From positions 28,881 to 92,880 of the forward strand of contig CAMARK010000003.1 in assembly GCA_945860205.1 (NCBI GenBank): a stretch of 64,000 nt of DNA, in the 5' to 3' direction. Positions within the stretch are counted from its first letter, which is position 1, and every line of letters starts with the position of its first letter. This document shows, in pieces, positions 33,453 through 42,287 of the stretch. This stretch comes from Reyranella massiliensis 521. Lineage in GTDB: Bacteria > Pseudomonadota > Alphaproteobacteria > Reyranellales > Reyranellaceae. A program made the translations under genes and the position numbers. Below the pieces are notes generated by a model that searched no databases, had not been told where the DNA came from, and saw only the letters and a program-made list of their open reading frames with translations.

Positions 33453-34633
33453 TGCCCATGAATATCGAACCCCAGATCACCGCCTTCGGTGCCGAACTCA
33501 AGGCCATCCGCCGCGACATCCACGCCCATCCCGAGCTTGGCTTCGAGGAGGAGCGGACCAGCGCGATCGTGGCGCAGAAGCTGAAGGAGTGGGGCCTCGA
33601 GGTCACGACCGGCATCGGCAAGACCGGCGTCGTCGGCACCATCCGCGTCGGCAACAATCCGCGCGCCATCGGGCTCCGCGCCGACATGGACGCGCTGCCG
33701 ATGGACGAACTCAACACCTTCGATCATCGCAGCACGCACAAGGGCCGCATGCATGCCTGCGGCCACGACGGCCACACCACCATGCTGCTGGGTGCCGCGA
33801 AGTATCTCTCGGCGACGCGCAACTTCGACGGCACCGTCCATCTCATCTTCCAGCCAGCCGAGGAAGGCCGCGGCGGCGCCGAGGCCATGGTCAAGGACGG
33901 GCTGTTCGAGAAGTTCCCCTGCGAGCAGATCTTCGGCATGCACAACAGGCCCAAGCTCGACGTCGGCAAGTTCGCCATCCGGTCCGGCCCGCAGATGGCG
34001 GGCGGCGGCCTGTTCGACATCCACATCACCGGCAAGGGCACGCACGGCGCGCGGCCGGAAGCCGGCATCGACCCGGTGATCATCGCGACGCAGATCATCT
34101 CGGCGTTGCAGACCGTGGTGTCGCGCAACGTGGCGCCGCTCGATTCGGCGGTGATCTCGGTGACGCAGATGCATGCCGGCGACGCCTACAACGTCGTGCC
34201 GCAGGAGGCCGTCCTGCGCGGCACCATCCGCACCTTCCGCAAGGAGACCATGGCGCTGGTGAAGGAGCGCATCGAGACGATCTCGGCCGGCATCGCCCAG
34301 ACCTTGGGCGGCAGCGCCAAGGCCGACATTCGCGTGGTCTTCCCGCCACTCGTGAACGACAAGGACGCCGTGAAGTTCATCGCCGACGTGGCCGCCAAGA
34401 TCGTCGGCGAGGAGAACATGAACCGCGACGGCATGTTCTCGATGGCATCGGAGGACTTTTCCTACATGCTGGAGAAGGTGCCCGGCGCCTTCATCAACAT
34501 CGGCAACGGCAGCGGCGAGGGCGGCTGCGAAGTGCACAATCCCAGCTACGACTTCAACGACGATATCCTGACGCTTGGCGCCACGCTGTGGTCGAGGGTC
34601 GTCGAGACCAAGCTTGCCAAGGATGCGCGATAA
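33452..34633 (+). CDS. M20 family amidohydrolase (hippurate/N-acyl-amino-acid type)
   Basis: 393 residues from ATG 33452. Metal-binding HACGHDGHTTMLLG (~100-113) and QPAEEGRGGAEAM carry the two-metal ligands and catalytic Glu; a dimerisation domain follows (FDIHITGKGTHGARPEAGIDP) and GMFSMASEDFSYML supplies the last ligands. Enzymes of this group cleave N-acyl amino acids, hippurate or IAA conjugates. Translationally coupled to the preceding hydrolase. Confidence 0.93.
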   Translation: MPMNIEPQITAFGAELKAIRRDIHAHPELGFEEERTSAIVAQKLKEWGLEVTTGIGKTGVVGTIRVGNNPRAIGLRADMDALPMDELNTFDHRSTHKGRMHACGHDGHTTMLLGAAKYLSATRNFDGTVHLIFQPAEEGRGGAEAMVKDGLFEKFPCEQIFGMHNRPKLDVGKFAIRSGPQMAGGGLFDIHITGKGTHGARPEAGIDPVIIATQIISALQTVVSRNVAPLDSAVISVTQMHAGDAYNVVPQEAVLRGTIRTFRKETMALVKERIETISAGIAQTLGGSAKADIRVVFPPLVNDKDAVKFIADVAAKIVGEENMNRDGMFSMASEDFSYMLEKVPGAFINIGNGSGEGGCEVHNPSYDFNDDILTLGATLWSRVVETKLAKDAR

Positions 34634-34643
34634 TGGAGGCACC

Positions 34644-35168
34644 GTGACGACGAACGATACCAGACACTGGCTGCTCAGGGACCTGCCTTACGCAGCGATG
34701 CTGGCGCTTGCCGTCGGCGGTCTCGTGCTCACCAGCTTTCGTGGCCCGACGACCTATTACTATTGGATGGCGCTGGCGCCGATCTACGGATTGATCTGCG
34801 TGGTCTCCGGATGGCGGCATCTCGACACGGGCGCCGGCCACATGCAGCTGGCCGCGACGCAGGCGCTGCATTGGGCGGCTTTCGTTGCCGCCATGTGGCT
34901 GATGTTCCTTCCGGAGGTGCGCGGCATCGTCAACGACAACGCCACCAGTCTCACATTGCTGATCCTGCTGGCGCTGGGCACTTTCGTTGCCGGTGTGCAC
35001 GCGCGGGTGTGGCGCATCTGCGCGGTGGGAGTGTTTCTCGCGGCCTCGGTACCGGCGGTGGCGTGGGTCCAGGAATCCGCCATGCTGCTGTTGATCGGTG
35101 CGCTGCTGCTGATCGCGGTTGGTGTCGTCTTCTGGTTGATGTGGCGCCGCGAGAGCAGGCGGCTGTGA
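34644..35168 (+). CDS. five-helix membrane protein, unknown
   Basis: 174 residues from GTG 34644, placed by GGAGG four bases upstream. About five hydrophobic helices (YAAMLALAVGGLVLTSF, YYYWMALAPIYGLICVVSG, WAAFVAAMWLMFL, LTLLILLALGTFVAG, MLLLIGALLLIAVGVVFWLMW). No channel or transporter motif found. Its stop overlaps the DsbA-fold gene start, so they are co-translated; a possible membrane partner of that enzyme, but unproven. Confidence 0.6.
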   Translation: MTTNDTRHWLLRDLPYAAMLALAVGGLVLTSFRGPTTYYYWMALAPIYGLICVVSGWRHLDTGAGHMQLAATQALHWAAFVAAMWLMFLPEVRGIVNDNATSLTLLILLALGTFVAGVHARVWRICAVGVFLAASVPAVAWVQESAMLLLIGALLLIAVGVVFWLMWRRESRRL

Positions 35169-35764
35169 GCGGGAAGGTCGTTCTCTGGAGCGACTACGTC
35201 AGTCCCTACGCCTTCGTCGCCAAGGCATGGGCGTATGAGCTCGAGGCCGTCTACGATCTCGCTCTGGAGTGGCGGCCCTACACGCTCGACATCGCCTCGT
35301 TCCAGGGATCGGTGGCCGAACGCGATGCCCACCACTGGCGGCGCGTGCGCTACGCCTACATGGACGCCAGGCGCTGGGCCAACAAGCAGGGCCTGACGTT
35401 GATGGGCCCGAAGAAGATCTTTTATGCCCGGCCAGTCAATGCCGGCATGCTCTACGCCCAGAAGCACGGCGTTTTCCGCCGCTACAATGATCGTGCGTTC
35501 GACCTCTTCTGGCGGCGCGAACTCGATCCCGAAAGTCCCGAGGCGGTGGCCGGGCTGCTCGTCGATGCCGGTGCGCCTCCGGGCTTCGAGGATTATCTCG
35601 CAGCTGATGGGGGCGCTGAACACGACCGCCTGCGTCTCGAGGCCGAGACGTCGGGCGTGTTCGGTGTCCCTACTTTCGTCTTCGACGGTGAGCTGTTCTG
35701 GGGCGGCGACCGGCTCGGCCTGCTGCGCGAACGGCTCGACGAGAAAGGCGTGAAGCGGCGCTAG
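35165..35764 (+). CDS. DsbA-family/2-hydroxychromene-2-carboxylate isomerase-like protein
   Basis: 199 residues from GTG 35165, overlapping the previous stop as GTGA. Thioredoxin-fold GST-kappa group: N-terminal VVLWSDYVSPYAFVAKAW replaces the CxxC of DsbA by SPY, and FGVPTFVFDGELFWGGDRLGLL is the conserved cis-Pro block and C-terminus. Isomerases of this group act in naphthalene-like ring degradation with glutathione; many homologues have unknown substrates. Confidence 0.85.
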   Translation: MSGKVVLWSDYVSPYAFVAKAWAYELEAVYDLALEWRPYTLDIASFQGSVAERDAHHWRRVRYAYMDARRWANKQGLTLMGPKKIFYARPVNAGMLYAQKHGVFRRYNDRAFDLFWRRELDPESPEAVAGLLVDAGAPPGFEDYLAADGGAEHDRLRLEAETSGVFGVPTFVFDGELFWGGDRLGLLRERLDEKGVKRR

Positions 35765-35773
35765 GCGACCAGC

Positions 35774-36160
35774 CTAGGCATCTGGAAGCTGGTCGATCCT
35801 GCGTTCGATGCGCTCGTGCAGCGTCTTCACTTCGCCACGCTGCTTCTTGGCGCGGTCCTTGAGCAGCCGCTTGGCGCGCCGGAAGGCGTCGTTGACGGCA
35901 AACTGCGGGCTCGCGAAACGGTCGTCGGCCTGCGGCGTGTGATCGATATTGATGTCGATGCCACCCGGCAGTGTCATATGGATGTTGGCGCTGAAAAGGT
36001 TGCTGGTGCGGTGATGCTTGTCGGGAATCTTGACCACGACGTGGCAGGCGGTCATGCGGCCGTAGAGCTGCTCCAGCGTGTCGACGTGCCCGGTGATCAA
36101 CTGGCTCAGCGCTTCGCTGGTATCGCCACCCTGAAAGCTGATTTTGAGGGGTGTTTCCAT
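35774..36160 (-). CDS. HPF/RaiA family ribosome-associated protein
   Basis: 128 residues of the sigma-54 modulation/S30EA fold: LKISFQGGDTSEALSQLITGHVDTLEQLYGRM then CHVVVKIPDKHHRTSNLFSANIHMTLPGG. GGGAGG precedes ATG 36160. Short HPF proteins bind the 30S decoding region and inactivate ribosomes in slow growth. The strand order is complete, though the C-terminal Lys/Arg-rich helix is followed by an extra 15 or so residues. Confidence 0.85.
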   Translation of the reverse strand: METPLKISFQGGDTSEALSQLITGHVDTLEQLYGRMTACHVVVKIPDKHHRTSNLFSANIHMTLPGGIDINIDHTPQADDRFASPQFAVNDAFRRAKRLLKDRAKKQRGEVKTLHERIERRIDQLPDA

Positions 36161-36228
36161 GTCGATCCTCCCTGCAATGCTTCAACGTCTCCATTGAACG
36201 TGGGACGGGCGTGGCGGGTTGCAAGCGG

Positions 36229-37188
36229 TCAGGGCGAGGCTTTTGCCGGCAGGCCGCGTGCAGCGAGATAGGCTTCGAGCACGCCGGTCCAAAGCGCCGG
36301 GGCCGAGGAAATCTGGTGCCCGTTCAGGCCGGCGGGCGGTTCGTACTCGTGGAACGCTCCGGTACCGCCCGCCTTCTGGTACGCGGCGAAGTTCGCGCGG
36401 CTGTGTGCCAGCGAATAGAACGGATCCTTGTCGCCATAGAGCCAGATCGTGGGCTGACCATAGGCGGCGCCACGATTGAACAGGTTTTGGTTGATCGCGT
36501 CGGCGTTCCTGCAGCTGCCGCCCATCCAGCCGCCGACGAAATTGATCGCCGCGCGCGGCACGCCGGGCTGACGGCCGCTCCAGGCAATCGCGAGGACGCC
36601 GCCGCGCGACTGGCCGCCGACGGCAACGCGGCTGCGGTCAACGAAGGGCTGCGCCAAGATCGCCGGCGTCACGGCATCGATGTCGCGCAGCGCGCGGTCG
36701 GCGCCGGGAATCGAAAGCGTCGGCTCGCAACTGTATCCCTGCGCCCGGTCGGGCGAGAAGCCTTCGTCGTAGCGCCCCTCCGAGCCGCCGCGGCCGCGCC
36801 GTGCGGGCAGCACCACGGCCCAGCCGCGCGCCGTGAACCATTGGGCAAGCGTTCTTGGATCGTAGGGTCGCGCGAAGATCGAGGGATCGTTGCCGCGCCC
36901 GGTCGAGCCGTGATGGAAGATCAGCGTCGGGAAGGGGCCGGGTCCGGCCGGCTTGTAGGTGATGGTGGCGAGTTTCACCGGCTCGCCGTCGATCGTGACC
37001 GGCACCATCGCCCGATCCTGTGCCCAGCCCGGCAGGGCCGCGATCAGGCCGACAGCAACGAAGAAGGAACCTAGTCGCCCGCCGCGACGGCGGTTGCTGG
37101 GGCGGATTCTGTCGGCCGGGCAACGCGGTGCGTCACCATGCGATGATGCAGCGTGCGGACCGTGTCGCTTCCCCGGGTCAGGCAGAGC
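36229..37188 (-). CDS. exported alpha/beta hydrolase (dienelactone-hydrolase/PET-hydrolase-like group), start uncertain
   Basis: The mature enzyme (~265 residues) follows a signal-like segment LGSFFVAVGLIAALPGWA-QDRA. LIFHHGSTGRG supplies the oxyanion region, VAVGGQSRGGVLAIAW the nucleophile elbow, LYGDKDPFYS the acid and NGHQIS the His. No ATG/GTG/TTG lies close before the signal peptide; the nearest in-frame start is ATG 37188, which overlaps the upstream small gene by 118 bases. The true start, perhaps a rare codon, is unresolved. Confidence 0.75.
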   Translation of the reverse strand, partial: ALPDPGKRHGPHAASSHGDAPRCPADRIRPSNRRRGGRLGSFFVAVGLIAALPGWAQDRAMVPVTIDGEPVKLATITYKPAGPGPFPTLIFHHGSTGRGNDPSIFARPYDPRTLAQWFTARGWAVVLPARRGRGGSEGRYDEGFSPDRAQGYSCEPTLSIPGADRALRDIDAVTPAILAQPFVDRSRVAVGGQSRGGVLAIAWSGRQPGVPRAAINFVGGWMGGSCRNADAINQNLFNRGAAYGQPTIWLYGDKDPFYSLAHSRANFAAYQKAGGTGAFHEYEPPAGLNGHQISSAPALWTGVLEAYLAARGLPAKASP

Positions 37189-37322
37189 CATGGGAAGAAA
37201 CCATGCACGAAGCAGGCGAGGCTGCCCAGCAGCATGCGGCCGCCGAAGCCGAAGGCCACGCCCATATGCTGAAAGTAGGTTTCGTCGACCTTGGCGGGAT
37301 GATCGGTGAAGCGGCGGAACAT
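37071..37322 (-). CDS. DUF6356-type small protein
   Basis: 83 residues: MFRRFTDHPAKVDETYFQHMGVAFGFGGRMLLGSLACFVHGFFPWLCLTRGSDTV is the near-invariant layout of a small alphaproteobacterial family with one hydrophobic helix (DUF6356). The family is of unknown function and often has the HPAKVDETYFQH opening. It precedes the exported hydrolase, and the two are probably co-transcribed. Confidence 0.75.
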   Translation of the reverse strand: MFRRFTDHPAKVDETYFQHMGVAFGFGGRMLLGSLACFVHGFFPWLCLTRGSDTVRTLHHRMVTHRVARPTESAPATAVAAGD

Positions 37323-37412
37323 CGGGTGATTCTACCGGCTCTGCCGGGAAACGGCTTGCTACCTTTGCGTCCTCTGCCGCAAACTTGAGAAACTCATTCC
37401 AAGGAAGTGCCA

Positions 37413-37892
37413 ATGGCCGCGAAAATGTCGCTCGATTCCTTCGACAAGAAGATACTGGATTGCCTGCAGGACAATTCGGACATGGTCCTGGCCGAGATCG
37501 CCCGCCGCGTCGGCCTGTCGACCACGCCGTGCTGGCGGCGCATCAACCGGCTGCAGGAGGAGGGAATCATCCGCGCCCGGGTGGCGCTGCTCAACCGCAA
37601 GGCGGTGAACGCCGGGGTGACGGTGTTCGTGGCGGTGCGCACCGCCCAGCACACTGCTCCATGGCTCGCCCGCTTCGCCAAGGCGGTGGCGTCGTTTCCC
37701 GAGGTCATCGACTGTTACCGCATGAGCGGCGAGATTGATTACCTGATCCGCCTCGCACTGCCCGACATCGAGGCCTACGACGCTTTTTACAAAAGTCTGA
37801 TCGCCAAGGTCGAACTCAGCGACGTCACCTCCATGTTCGCCATGGAGGAGATTAAGTCCACCACGCGGCTCCCGCTTTCCTACCTCCCCTAG
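37413..37892 (+). CDS. Lrp/AsnC family transcriptional regulator
   Basis: 159 residues from ATG 37413 (AAGGAAG upstream; the track's GTG 37407 adds two residues). N-terminal winged helix SFDKKILDCLQDNSDMVLAEIARRVGLSTTPCWRRINRLQEEG, then the RAM ligand-binding domain with EVIDCYRMSGEIDYLIRLALPDIEAYDAF. Such proteins sense amino acids. It lies divergent from the DUF6356 operon and 61 bases before the dehydrogenase gene, either of which may be its target. Confidence 0.9.
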   Translation: MAAKMSLDSFDKKILDCLQDNSDMVLAEIARRVGLSTTPCWRRINRLQEEGIIRARVALLNRKAVNAGVTVFVAVRTAQHTAPWLARFAKAVASFPEVIDCYRMSGEIDYLIRLALPDIEAYDAFYKSLIAKVELSDVTSMFAMEEIKSTTRLPLSYLP

Positions 37893-37953
37893 CTTCAGGC
37901 CGACCCGGGCTCTAGGATCGCCCCAGTTCGACTTAGGAAGAGCAGGGGAAACG

Positions 37954-38949
37954 ATGAACACGGGCCCAAATACCGGCAAGAATCGCAAGAAAGTGCTGAT
38001 CGTTGGCCGCATGCCGCAGGCCGGCCTCGACGTCCTGAAGAAACGCGATGACGTCGATTTCGAGATCCTGGCCGACGATACGGTGCCGTCGCTGCATCCC
38101 AAGCTCAAGGACGCCAACGCCGTGACCCTGGGGGGCACCGCCTTCCGCCAAGCCGAGCTCGACGCCGCGCCCGGCATGATGGTGGTGGCCCGCCTCGGTG
38201 TCGGCTTCGACGCCGTCGAAGTGCCGGCGCTCAACAAACGCAAGATCCCGCTCATGACCACGGGCATCGCCAACTCCGTGTCGGTGGCCGAGCATGCGAT
38301 GTATATGCTGCTGGCCTCGGCCCGCCTGGTGAAGAAGTACGACCGCTTCGTGCGCGAAGGCGGCTGGGGCGAGCGGCTGGCCGACCTGCCGGCCGATCTT
38401 TCCGGCAAGTCGATCCTGGTGGTCGGCATGGGCCGCATCGGGTCGCGCACCGTGAAGCGGTGCGTTGCCTTCGAGATGGACGTCTCGGTGCTCGATCCGA
38501 ACATCTCCGAGGCCGAGATCAAGAAGGCCGGCGCCACCAAGGTGACCGATCTCAAGGCGACCCTGCCCAAGATGGATTTCGTCTCGGTGCATTGCCCCAA
38601 GGCACCCGAGACGATCGACATGTTCAATACCGAGACGCTGGCGCTGATGAAGCCCGACGCCTTCCTGGTGAACACCGCGCGCGGCGGCATCATCAACGAA
38701 GACGCACTCTACAAGGCGCTCTCCACCGGCAAGCTGCGCGGCGCGGGCCTCGACGTGCTCGACAAGGAGCCGCCGGATCCGACCAACAAGCTGTTCAGCC
38801 TGGAGAACGTGATCTTCAGCCCGCACATGGCCGGCGTCACCAAGGAAGCAAGCGACCGCATGGCGGTGACCGCCATCGAAAACATCCTGAGCGTCTTCGA
38901 CGGCCATCCCAACGCCGCCCATTGCGTGAATAAGGAAGTGCTGGGCTGA
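37954..38949 (+). CDS. D-2-hydroxyacid dehydrogenase (SerA-like)
   Basis: 331 residues with the NAD-binding VVGMGRIGSRTVKRC (~150), catalytic Arg in NTARGGIINED, Glu in DVLDKEPPDP and His in FSPHMAGVTKEAS. It lacks the C-terminal ACT domain of full phosphoglycerate dehydrogenase, so it is a shorter D-isomer-specific reductase or dehydrogenase. Substrate unknown. An AGCAGGGG site precedes ATG 37954. Confidence 0.9.
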   Translation: MNTGPNTGKNRKKVLIVGRMPQAGLDVLKKRDDVDFEILADDTVPSLHPKLKDANAVTLGGTAFRQAELDAAPGMMVVARLGVGFDAVEVPALNKRKIPLMTTGIANSVSVAEHAMYMLLASARLVKKYDRFVREGGWGERLADLPADLSGKSILVVGMGRIGSRTVKRCVAFEMDVSVLDPNISEAEIKKAGATKVTDLKATLPKMDFVSVHCPKAPETIDMFNTETLALMKPDAFLVNTARGGIINEDALYKALSTGKLRGAGLDVLDKEPPDPTNKLFSLENVIFSPHMAGVTKEASDRMAVTAIENILSVFDGHPNAAHCVNKEVLG

Positions 38950-38956
38950 GGGGCGA

Positions 38957-39778
38957 CTAGGCCTTCACAAACGCTAAAAGGTCGCCGTTAAGCTGATCTT
39001 TGTGGGTGGCGGCCAGGCCATGGTCGCCGCCCTTGTAGACCTTGAGCGTCGCGCCCTTGATGAGCTGAACGGAGCGTTGCGCGGCGGCGCCGATCGGTAC
39101 GATCTGGTCGTCGTCGCCGTGGATCAGCAGGGTCGGCACGTCGAACTTCTTCAGGTCTTCGGTGAAGTCGGTCTCCGAGAAAGCTTTTATGCAGTCGTAC
39201 ATGTTCTTCAGCCCGCCCATCATGCCCTGCATCCAGAAGCTGTCGCGCATGCCCTGCGTCACCTTCGAGCCGGCACGGTTGGCGCCGAAGAACGGCGTGG
39301 TCAGATCCTTGAAGAACTGCGAGCGGTCGGCCGCGACGCCCTTGCGGATGCCGTCGAACACGTCGATCGGCAGGCCGCCGGGATTGGCCGCCGTCTTCAG
39401 CATGAGCGGCGGCACGGCGCCCACCAGCACCGCCTTGGCGACACGCTTGGTGCCGTGGCGGCCGATGTAGCGCGCAACCTCGCCGCCGCCGGTCGAATGG
39501 CCGATCATCGTGGCGCCCTTGAGGTCGAGCTTCTCGAAAAGCTCGGCAAGGTCTTCGGCATACTGGTCCATGTGGTTGCCGCCCCATGGCTGGCTCGAGC
39601 GGCCATGGCCGCGGCGGTCATGGGCGATGGTGCGGAAACCGTGCTCGGCCAGGAACATCATCTGGTCTTCCCAGGCGTCGGCGGTGAGCGGCCAGCCGTG
39701 CGAGAAGACGACCGGCGTGCCAGTTCCCCAGTCCTTGTAGAAAATTTCGGTGCCGTCCTTGGTCTTGATGATGCTCAT
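38957..39778 (-). CDS. alpha/beta hydrolase (non-haem haloperoxidase-like)
   Basis: 273 residues: [14 protein letters not shown] oxyanion loop, [15 protein letters not shown], nucleophile [17 protein letters not shown], acid [10 protein letters not shown] and base [10 protein letters not shown]. This is the classical cofactor-free chloroperoxidase/esterase family layout. It starts with ATGA overlapping the stop of the selenoprotein gene upstream, and has its own GGAGAAG site, so the two are co-transcribed and possibly coupled in translation. Confidence 0.92.
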   Translation of the reverse strand: MSIIKTKDGTEIFYKDWGTGTPVVFSHGWPLTADAWEDQMMFLAEHGFRTIAHDRRGHGRSSQPWGGNHMDQYAEDLAELFEKLDLKGATMIGHSTGGGEVARYIGRHGTKRVAKAVLVGAVPPLMLKTAANPGGLPIDVFDGIRKGVAADRSQFFKDLTTPFFGANRAGSKVTQGMRDSFWMQGMMGGLKNMYDCIKAFSETDFTEDLKKFDVPTLLIHGDDDQIVPIGAAAQRSVQLIKGATLKVYKGGDHGLAATHKDQLNGDLLAFVKA

Positions 39779-39996
39779 GGGGCTTCTCCAAGACCGTCGA
39801 TCTCGTCGTCGGTCGGAAAGCGGCCGGTCTTGCCGCGGCTATACTTGAGGGCACCGTCGACGGTGACGTCGAACTGGCCGGATTTTCCGGAGCGCAACTC
39901 GACTTCCGCCGCGCTCATTCTCTGGAGACGATCCCTCACACGGAGGGCCTGCGGCTTATAACCTCAAGCGCCGCAATACTCGATCAGGACTTTCAT
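39775..39996 (-). CDS. SelW/SelT/SelH-family selenoprotein (Rdx), UGA-encoded Sec
   Basis: 73 residues if the in-frame UGA at 39966-39964 is read as selenocysteine: [20 protein letters not shown]…. The CGAU sits at the redox CxxU site of the Rdx family, after the KVLIEYC strand; the rest ([32 protein letters not shown]) is the conserved body including GRFP. The 63 codons after the UGA stay open and end as ATGA on the next gene. A SECIS-like hairpin lies at 39933-39947. Such proteins are thiol-redox enzymes of glutathione type. The ORF track missed it because UGA counts as stop. Alternative: a Cys-to-stop pseudogene. Confidence 0.8.
39933..39947 (-). promoter_or_regulatory. bacterial SECIS-like hairpin
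   Basis: In the mRNA, CCCUC and GAGGG pair around a CGUGU loop. The loop begins 22 nt after the UGA and has G at its second position, in line with the published bacterial SECIS pattern (G in the first two loop bases, 16-37 nt spacing). The stem is GC-rich and overlaps the coding sequence. Confidence 0.6.
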
Positions 39997-40043
39997 CCTG
40001 CTAAGGTGGCGACCTGGGCTCGCGCCATCAAGGGGGACATTTC

Positions 40044-41024
40044 ATGAAGTACGGACCGCTCGGCCGCTCGGGCCTGATCGTGAGCAGGATCTGTCTCGGC
40101 GGCAATTCGTGGGGCGCCAAGGGCCGTCGCGGCTGGGGCAAGTTCGACGAGGCCGAGGCGCCGGCCTACTTCAAGCGCGCGCTCGATGTCGGCATCACCT
40201 TCTTCGACACCGCCGACGCCTACAACGCCGGCCGCTCCGAGGAGATCATGGGCGCCACGCTCATGAAGATGGCCAAGCGCGAGGAATTCGTGCTGTCGAC
40301 CAAGGTCGGCATCCGCATGAGCCCGGTGGCCAACGATCAGGGCACCGGCCGCAAGCATCTGATGGCCGCGGTCGACGAGCAGCTGAAGCGCCTGCAGACC
40401 GACTATATCGACGTCTACCAGGTCCATCGGCTCGATCCGCACACGCCGATGGAAGAGACGATGTACTCGCTCGACCAGATCGTGCGCTCGGGCAAGGTCC
40501 GCTACATCGGCGGCTCGACCATGCCGGCGTATAAGTTCGCCCAGATGGTGATGATCGCCGACGGGAAGGGCTATGCCCGGCCGATTGCCATGCAAAACCT
40601 CTACAACCTCGTCCAGCGCGAGGAAGAGCGCGAGATGAACCGGCTGTGCGACGAGCAGGGCGTCGGCCTCATCCCCTATTCGCCGCTGGCGCGCGGCTTC
40701 CTGGCCGGCAACCGCAGCAAGGACGGCGGCGGCTCGACCGAGCGGGCGAAGAACGACACGGTGGTGAAGGACGGAACCTATCGCGACAGCGACTGGGAGA
40801 TCGTGAAGCGCCTGAAGAAGATCGCCAGGGAAAAGGGCGCGACGCCGGCCCAGGTGGCGCTGGCCTGGCTGCTGCACAAATCCTACATGGGCGCGCCTAT
40901 CATCGGCGCCACCGACCTCGACCAGCTCACGTCGGCGGCGAAATCGACCGAGATCGCGCTCACGGCGGAAGAGTCGAAGCGGCTCGAGCAGCCCTACGAA
41001 TTCCGCGTGTCGCCCGAGAATTAG
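40044..41024 (+). CDS. aldo/keto reductase
   Basis: 326 residues, (beta/alpha)8 barrel. Catalytic tetrad region is visible: Asp/Tyr in FFDTADAYNAGRSEEIMG, Lys in VLSTKVGIRM and His in DVYQVHRLDPHTP. NADPH-binding elements lie at YSPLARGFLAGN and PAQVALAWLLHKS. Divergent from the selenoprotein operon with 47 bases between starts. Substrate unknown. Confidence 0.92.
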   Translation: MKYGPLGRSGLIVSRICLGGNSWGAKGRRGWGKFDEAEAPAYFKRALDVGITFFDTADAYNAGRSEEIMGATLMKMAKREEFVLSTKVGIRMSPVANDQGTGRKHLMAAVDEQLKRLQTDYIDVYQVHRLDPHTPMEETMYSLDQIVRSGKVRYIGGSTMPAYKFAQMVMIADGKGYARPIAMQNLYNLVQREEEREMNRLCDEQGVGLIPYSPLARGFLAGNRSKDGGGSTERAKNDTVVKDGTYRDSDWEIVKRLKKIAREKGATPAQVALAWLLHKSYMGAPIIGATDLDQLTSAAKSTEIALTAEESKRLEQPYEFRVSPEN

Positions 41025-41025
41025 G

Positions 41026-42228
41026 TCACTGCTGGGGGCTGACGCGGCGTCGGATGGCGTGTGCGAACCAGAAGGCCAGCAGCGGCAGGACGACTGCGGC
41101 CGCCCAGAACACCGGCGGGGCGCCCCAGCGGTCGACGATGGGGGCGGCGATCGGCACGCCCGCCGCCTGGCCCAGGAACAGGCAGAGCGCGAACAGCGCC
41201 ATGCCGGCGCCGCGCGCCTCGGGCGCCATCTGCGTGCCGTGGGTCTGCAGCGTGTTGTGGAACATATAGAACGACACGCCCGAGAGCACGATGGCGGCGA
41301 ACTCGAATTCTGCTGACGGCGCCAACGCCATGCCGGCGAAGGCGAGGCCAAGGCCCGTGCCGCCCCATAGGCAAAGGCCGCGCTCGCCCAGCAGGCGCAC
41401 GAGGTGGTGCGCCACCATCACATACAGGAAACCGCCGGCACCGAAGGCCGCGACCGCGAGGCCGATGGCGGCGAAGCTCAGGCCGAAGCGCTGGTGGAGA
41501 TCGGCGCCGACGAAGGTGAAGGCACCCCAGAACACGCCGCCCTCCAACGCCACCACCAGAATGACCGTGAGCGCCCACGGCCGGCGCAGCACGCGGAGCA
41601 TCTGGCCGACCATCGAGCCCTCGGCGCGTGCGCTCGGCTGGGCGAGGTCGGGCCTCCGGCGCATGACGACGATCAGGGCGGCGCCGGCCACGACATAGAT
41701 GGCGGCCAGCACCCAGAACACCGAGCGCCAGCCCAGCCACTCGCCGATCGCGCCGCCCAGCGCCGCGCCGGTCATCAGGCCCAGCGTCTGGCCGGTGAGG
41801 AAGCGGGCAAGCATCGCCTGACGCTGCTCGTAGCTCACGTTGTCGCCCACCCAGGCAATGGCGAGCGGGATGATGGCTGAGCTCGCGACGCCGGTCAGGA
41901 AACGAAGCAGCGTGAGCATGTCCAGCGACGCCGCCAGCGCGCTCAGCACGCAGCAGACCGCGGCGCCGATGCAGGCGATGGTCACCACCGGCATCTTGCC
42001 GTAACGGTCGCCGAACGGGCCGTGCACCAGCACGAAAACGCCGTTGGCCAACAAAAAGGCGGTGGCCACGATCGAGGCGCCGCCGACCGTGGTGCCGAAT
42101 TCGGCGGCGAGCTGGACCAGGAGGGGGTCGGTCACGCGCATGTTGGCGGCCGAGGCGAAGGCCGCCACGGACAAAAGGGCGATAGCGAGCGTCGGGGTAG
42201 GCCGCGGTGGCGCGGCGGAGGGAGGCAT
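41026..42228 (-). CDS. MFS transporter, DHA1-like
   Basis: 400 residues from ATG 42228 (the longer track start has no hydrophobic or family sequence). Twelve helices; the loop 2-3 motif appears as [13 protein letters not shown] and TM4 region [23 protein letters not shown] fits drug-efflux or permease MFS members. No specific substrate can be read. The gene is convergent with the aldo/keto reductase, stops about one base apart. Confidence 0.88.
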   Translation of the reverse strand: MPPSAAPPRPTPTLAIALLSVAAFASAANMRVTDPLLVQLAAEFGTTVGGASIVATAFLLANGVFVLVHGPFGDRYGKMPVVTIACIGAAVCCVLSALAASLDMLTLLRFLTGVASSAIIPLAIAWVGDNVSYEQRQAMLARFLTGQTLGLMTGAALGGAIGEWLGWRSVFWVLAAIYVVAGAALIVVMRRRPDLAQPSARAEGSMVGQMLRVLRRPWALTVILVVALEGGVFWGAFTFVGADLHQRFGLSFAAIGLAVAAFGAGGFLYVMVAHHLVRLLGERGLCLWGGTGLGLAFAGMALAPSAEFEFAAIVLSGVSFYMFHNTLQTHGTQMAPEARGAGMALFALCLFLGQAAGVPIAAPIVDRWGAPPVFWAAAVVLPLLAFWFAHAIRRRVSPQQ

Positions 42229-42287
42229 CGGCAGCGGGCTTAGCGGCTGGGCGCTGCAAAAGAAAGGTCTCTTGGCGGGAGGCAGCA

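Noticed and set aside
42229-42287. yybP-ykoY manganese riboswitch before terC
   Set aside because: The leader is only about 60 nt and lacks the characteristic conserved loops.
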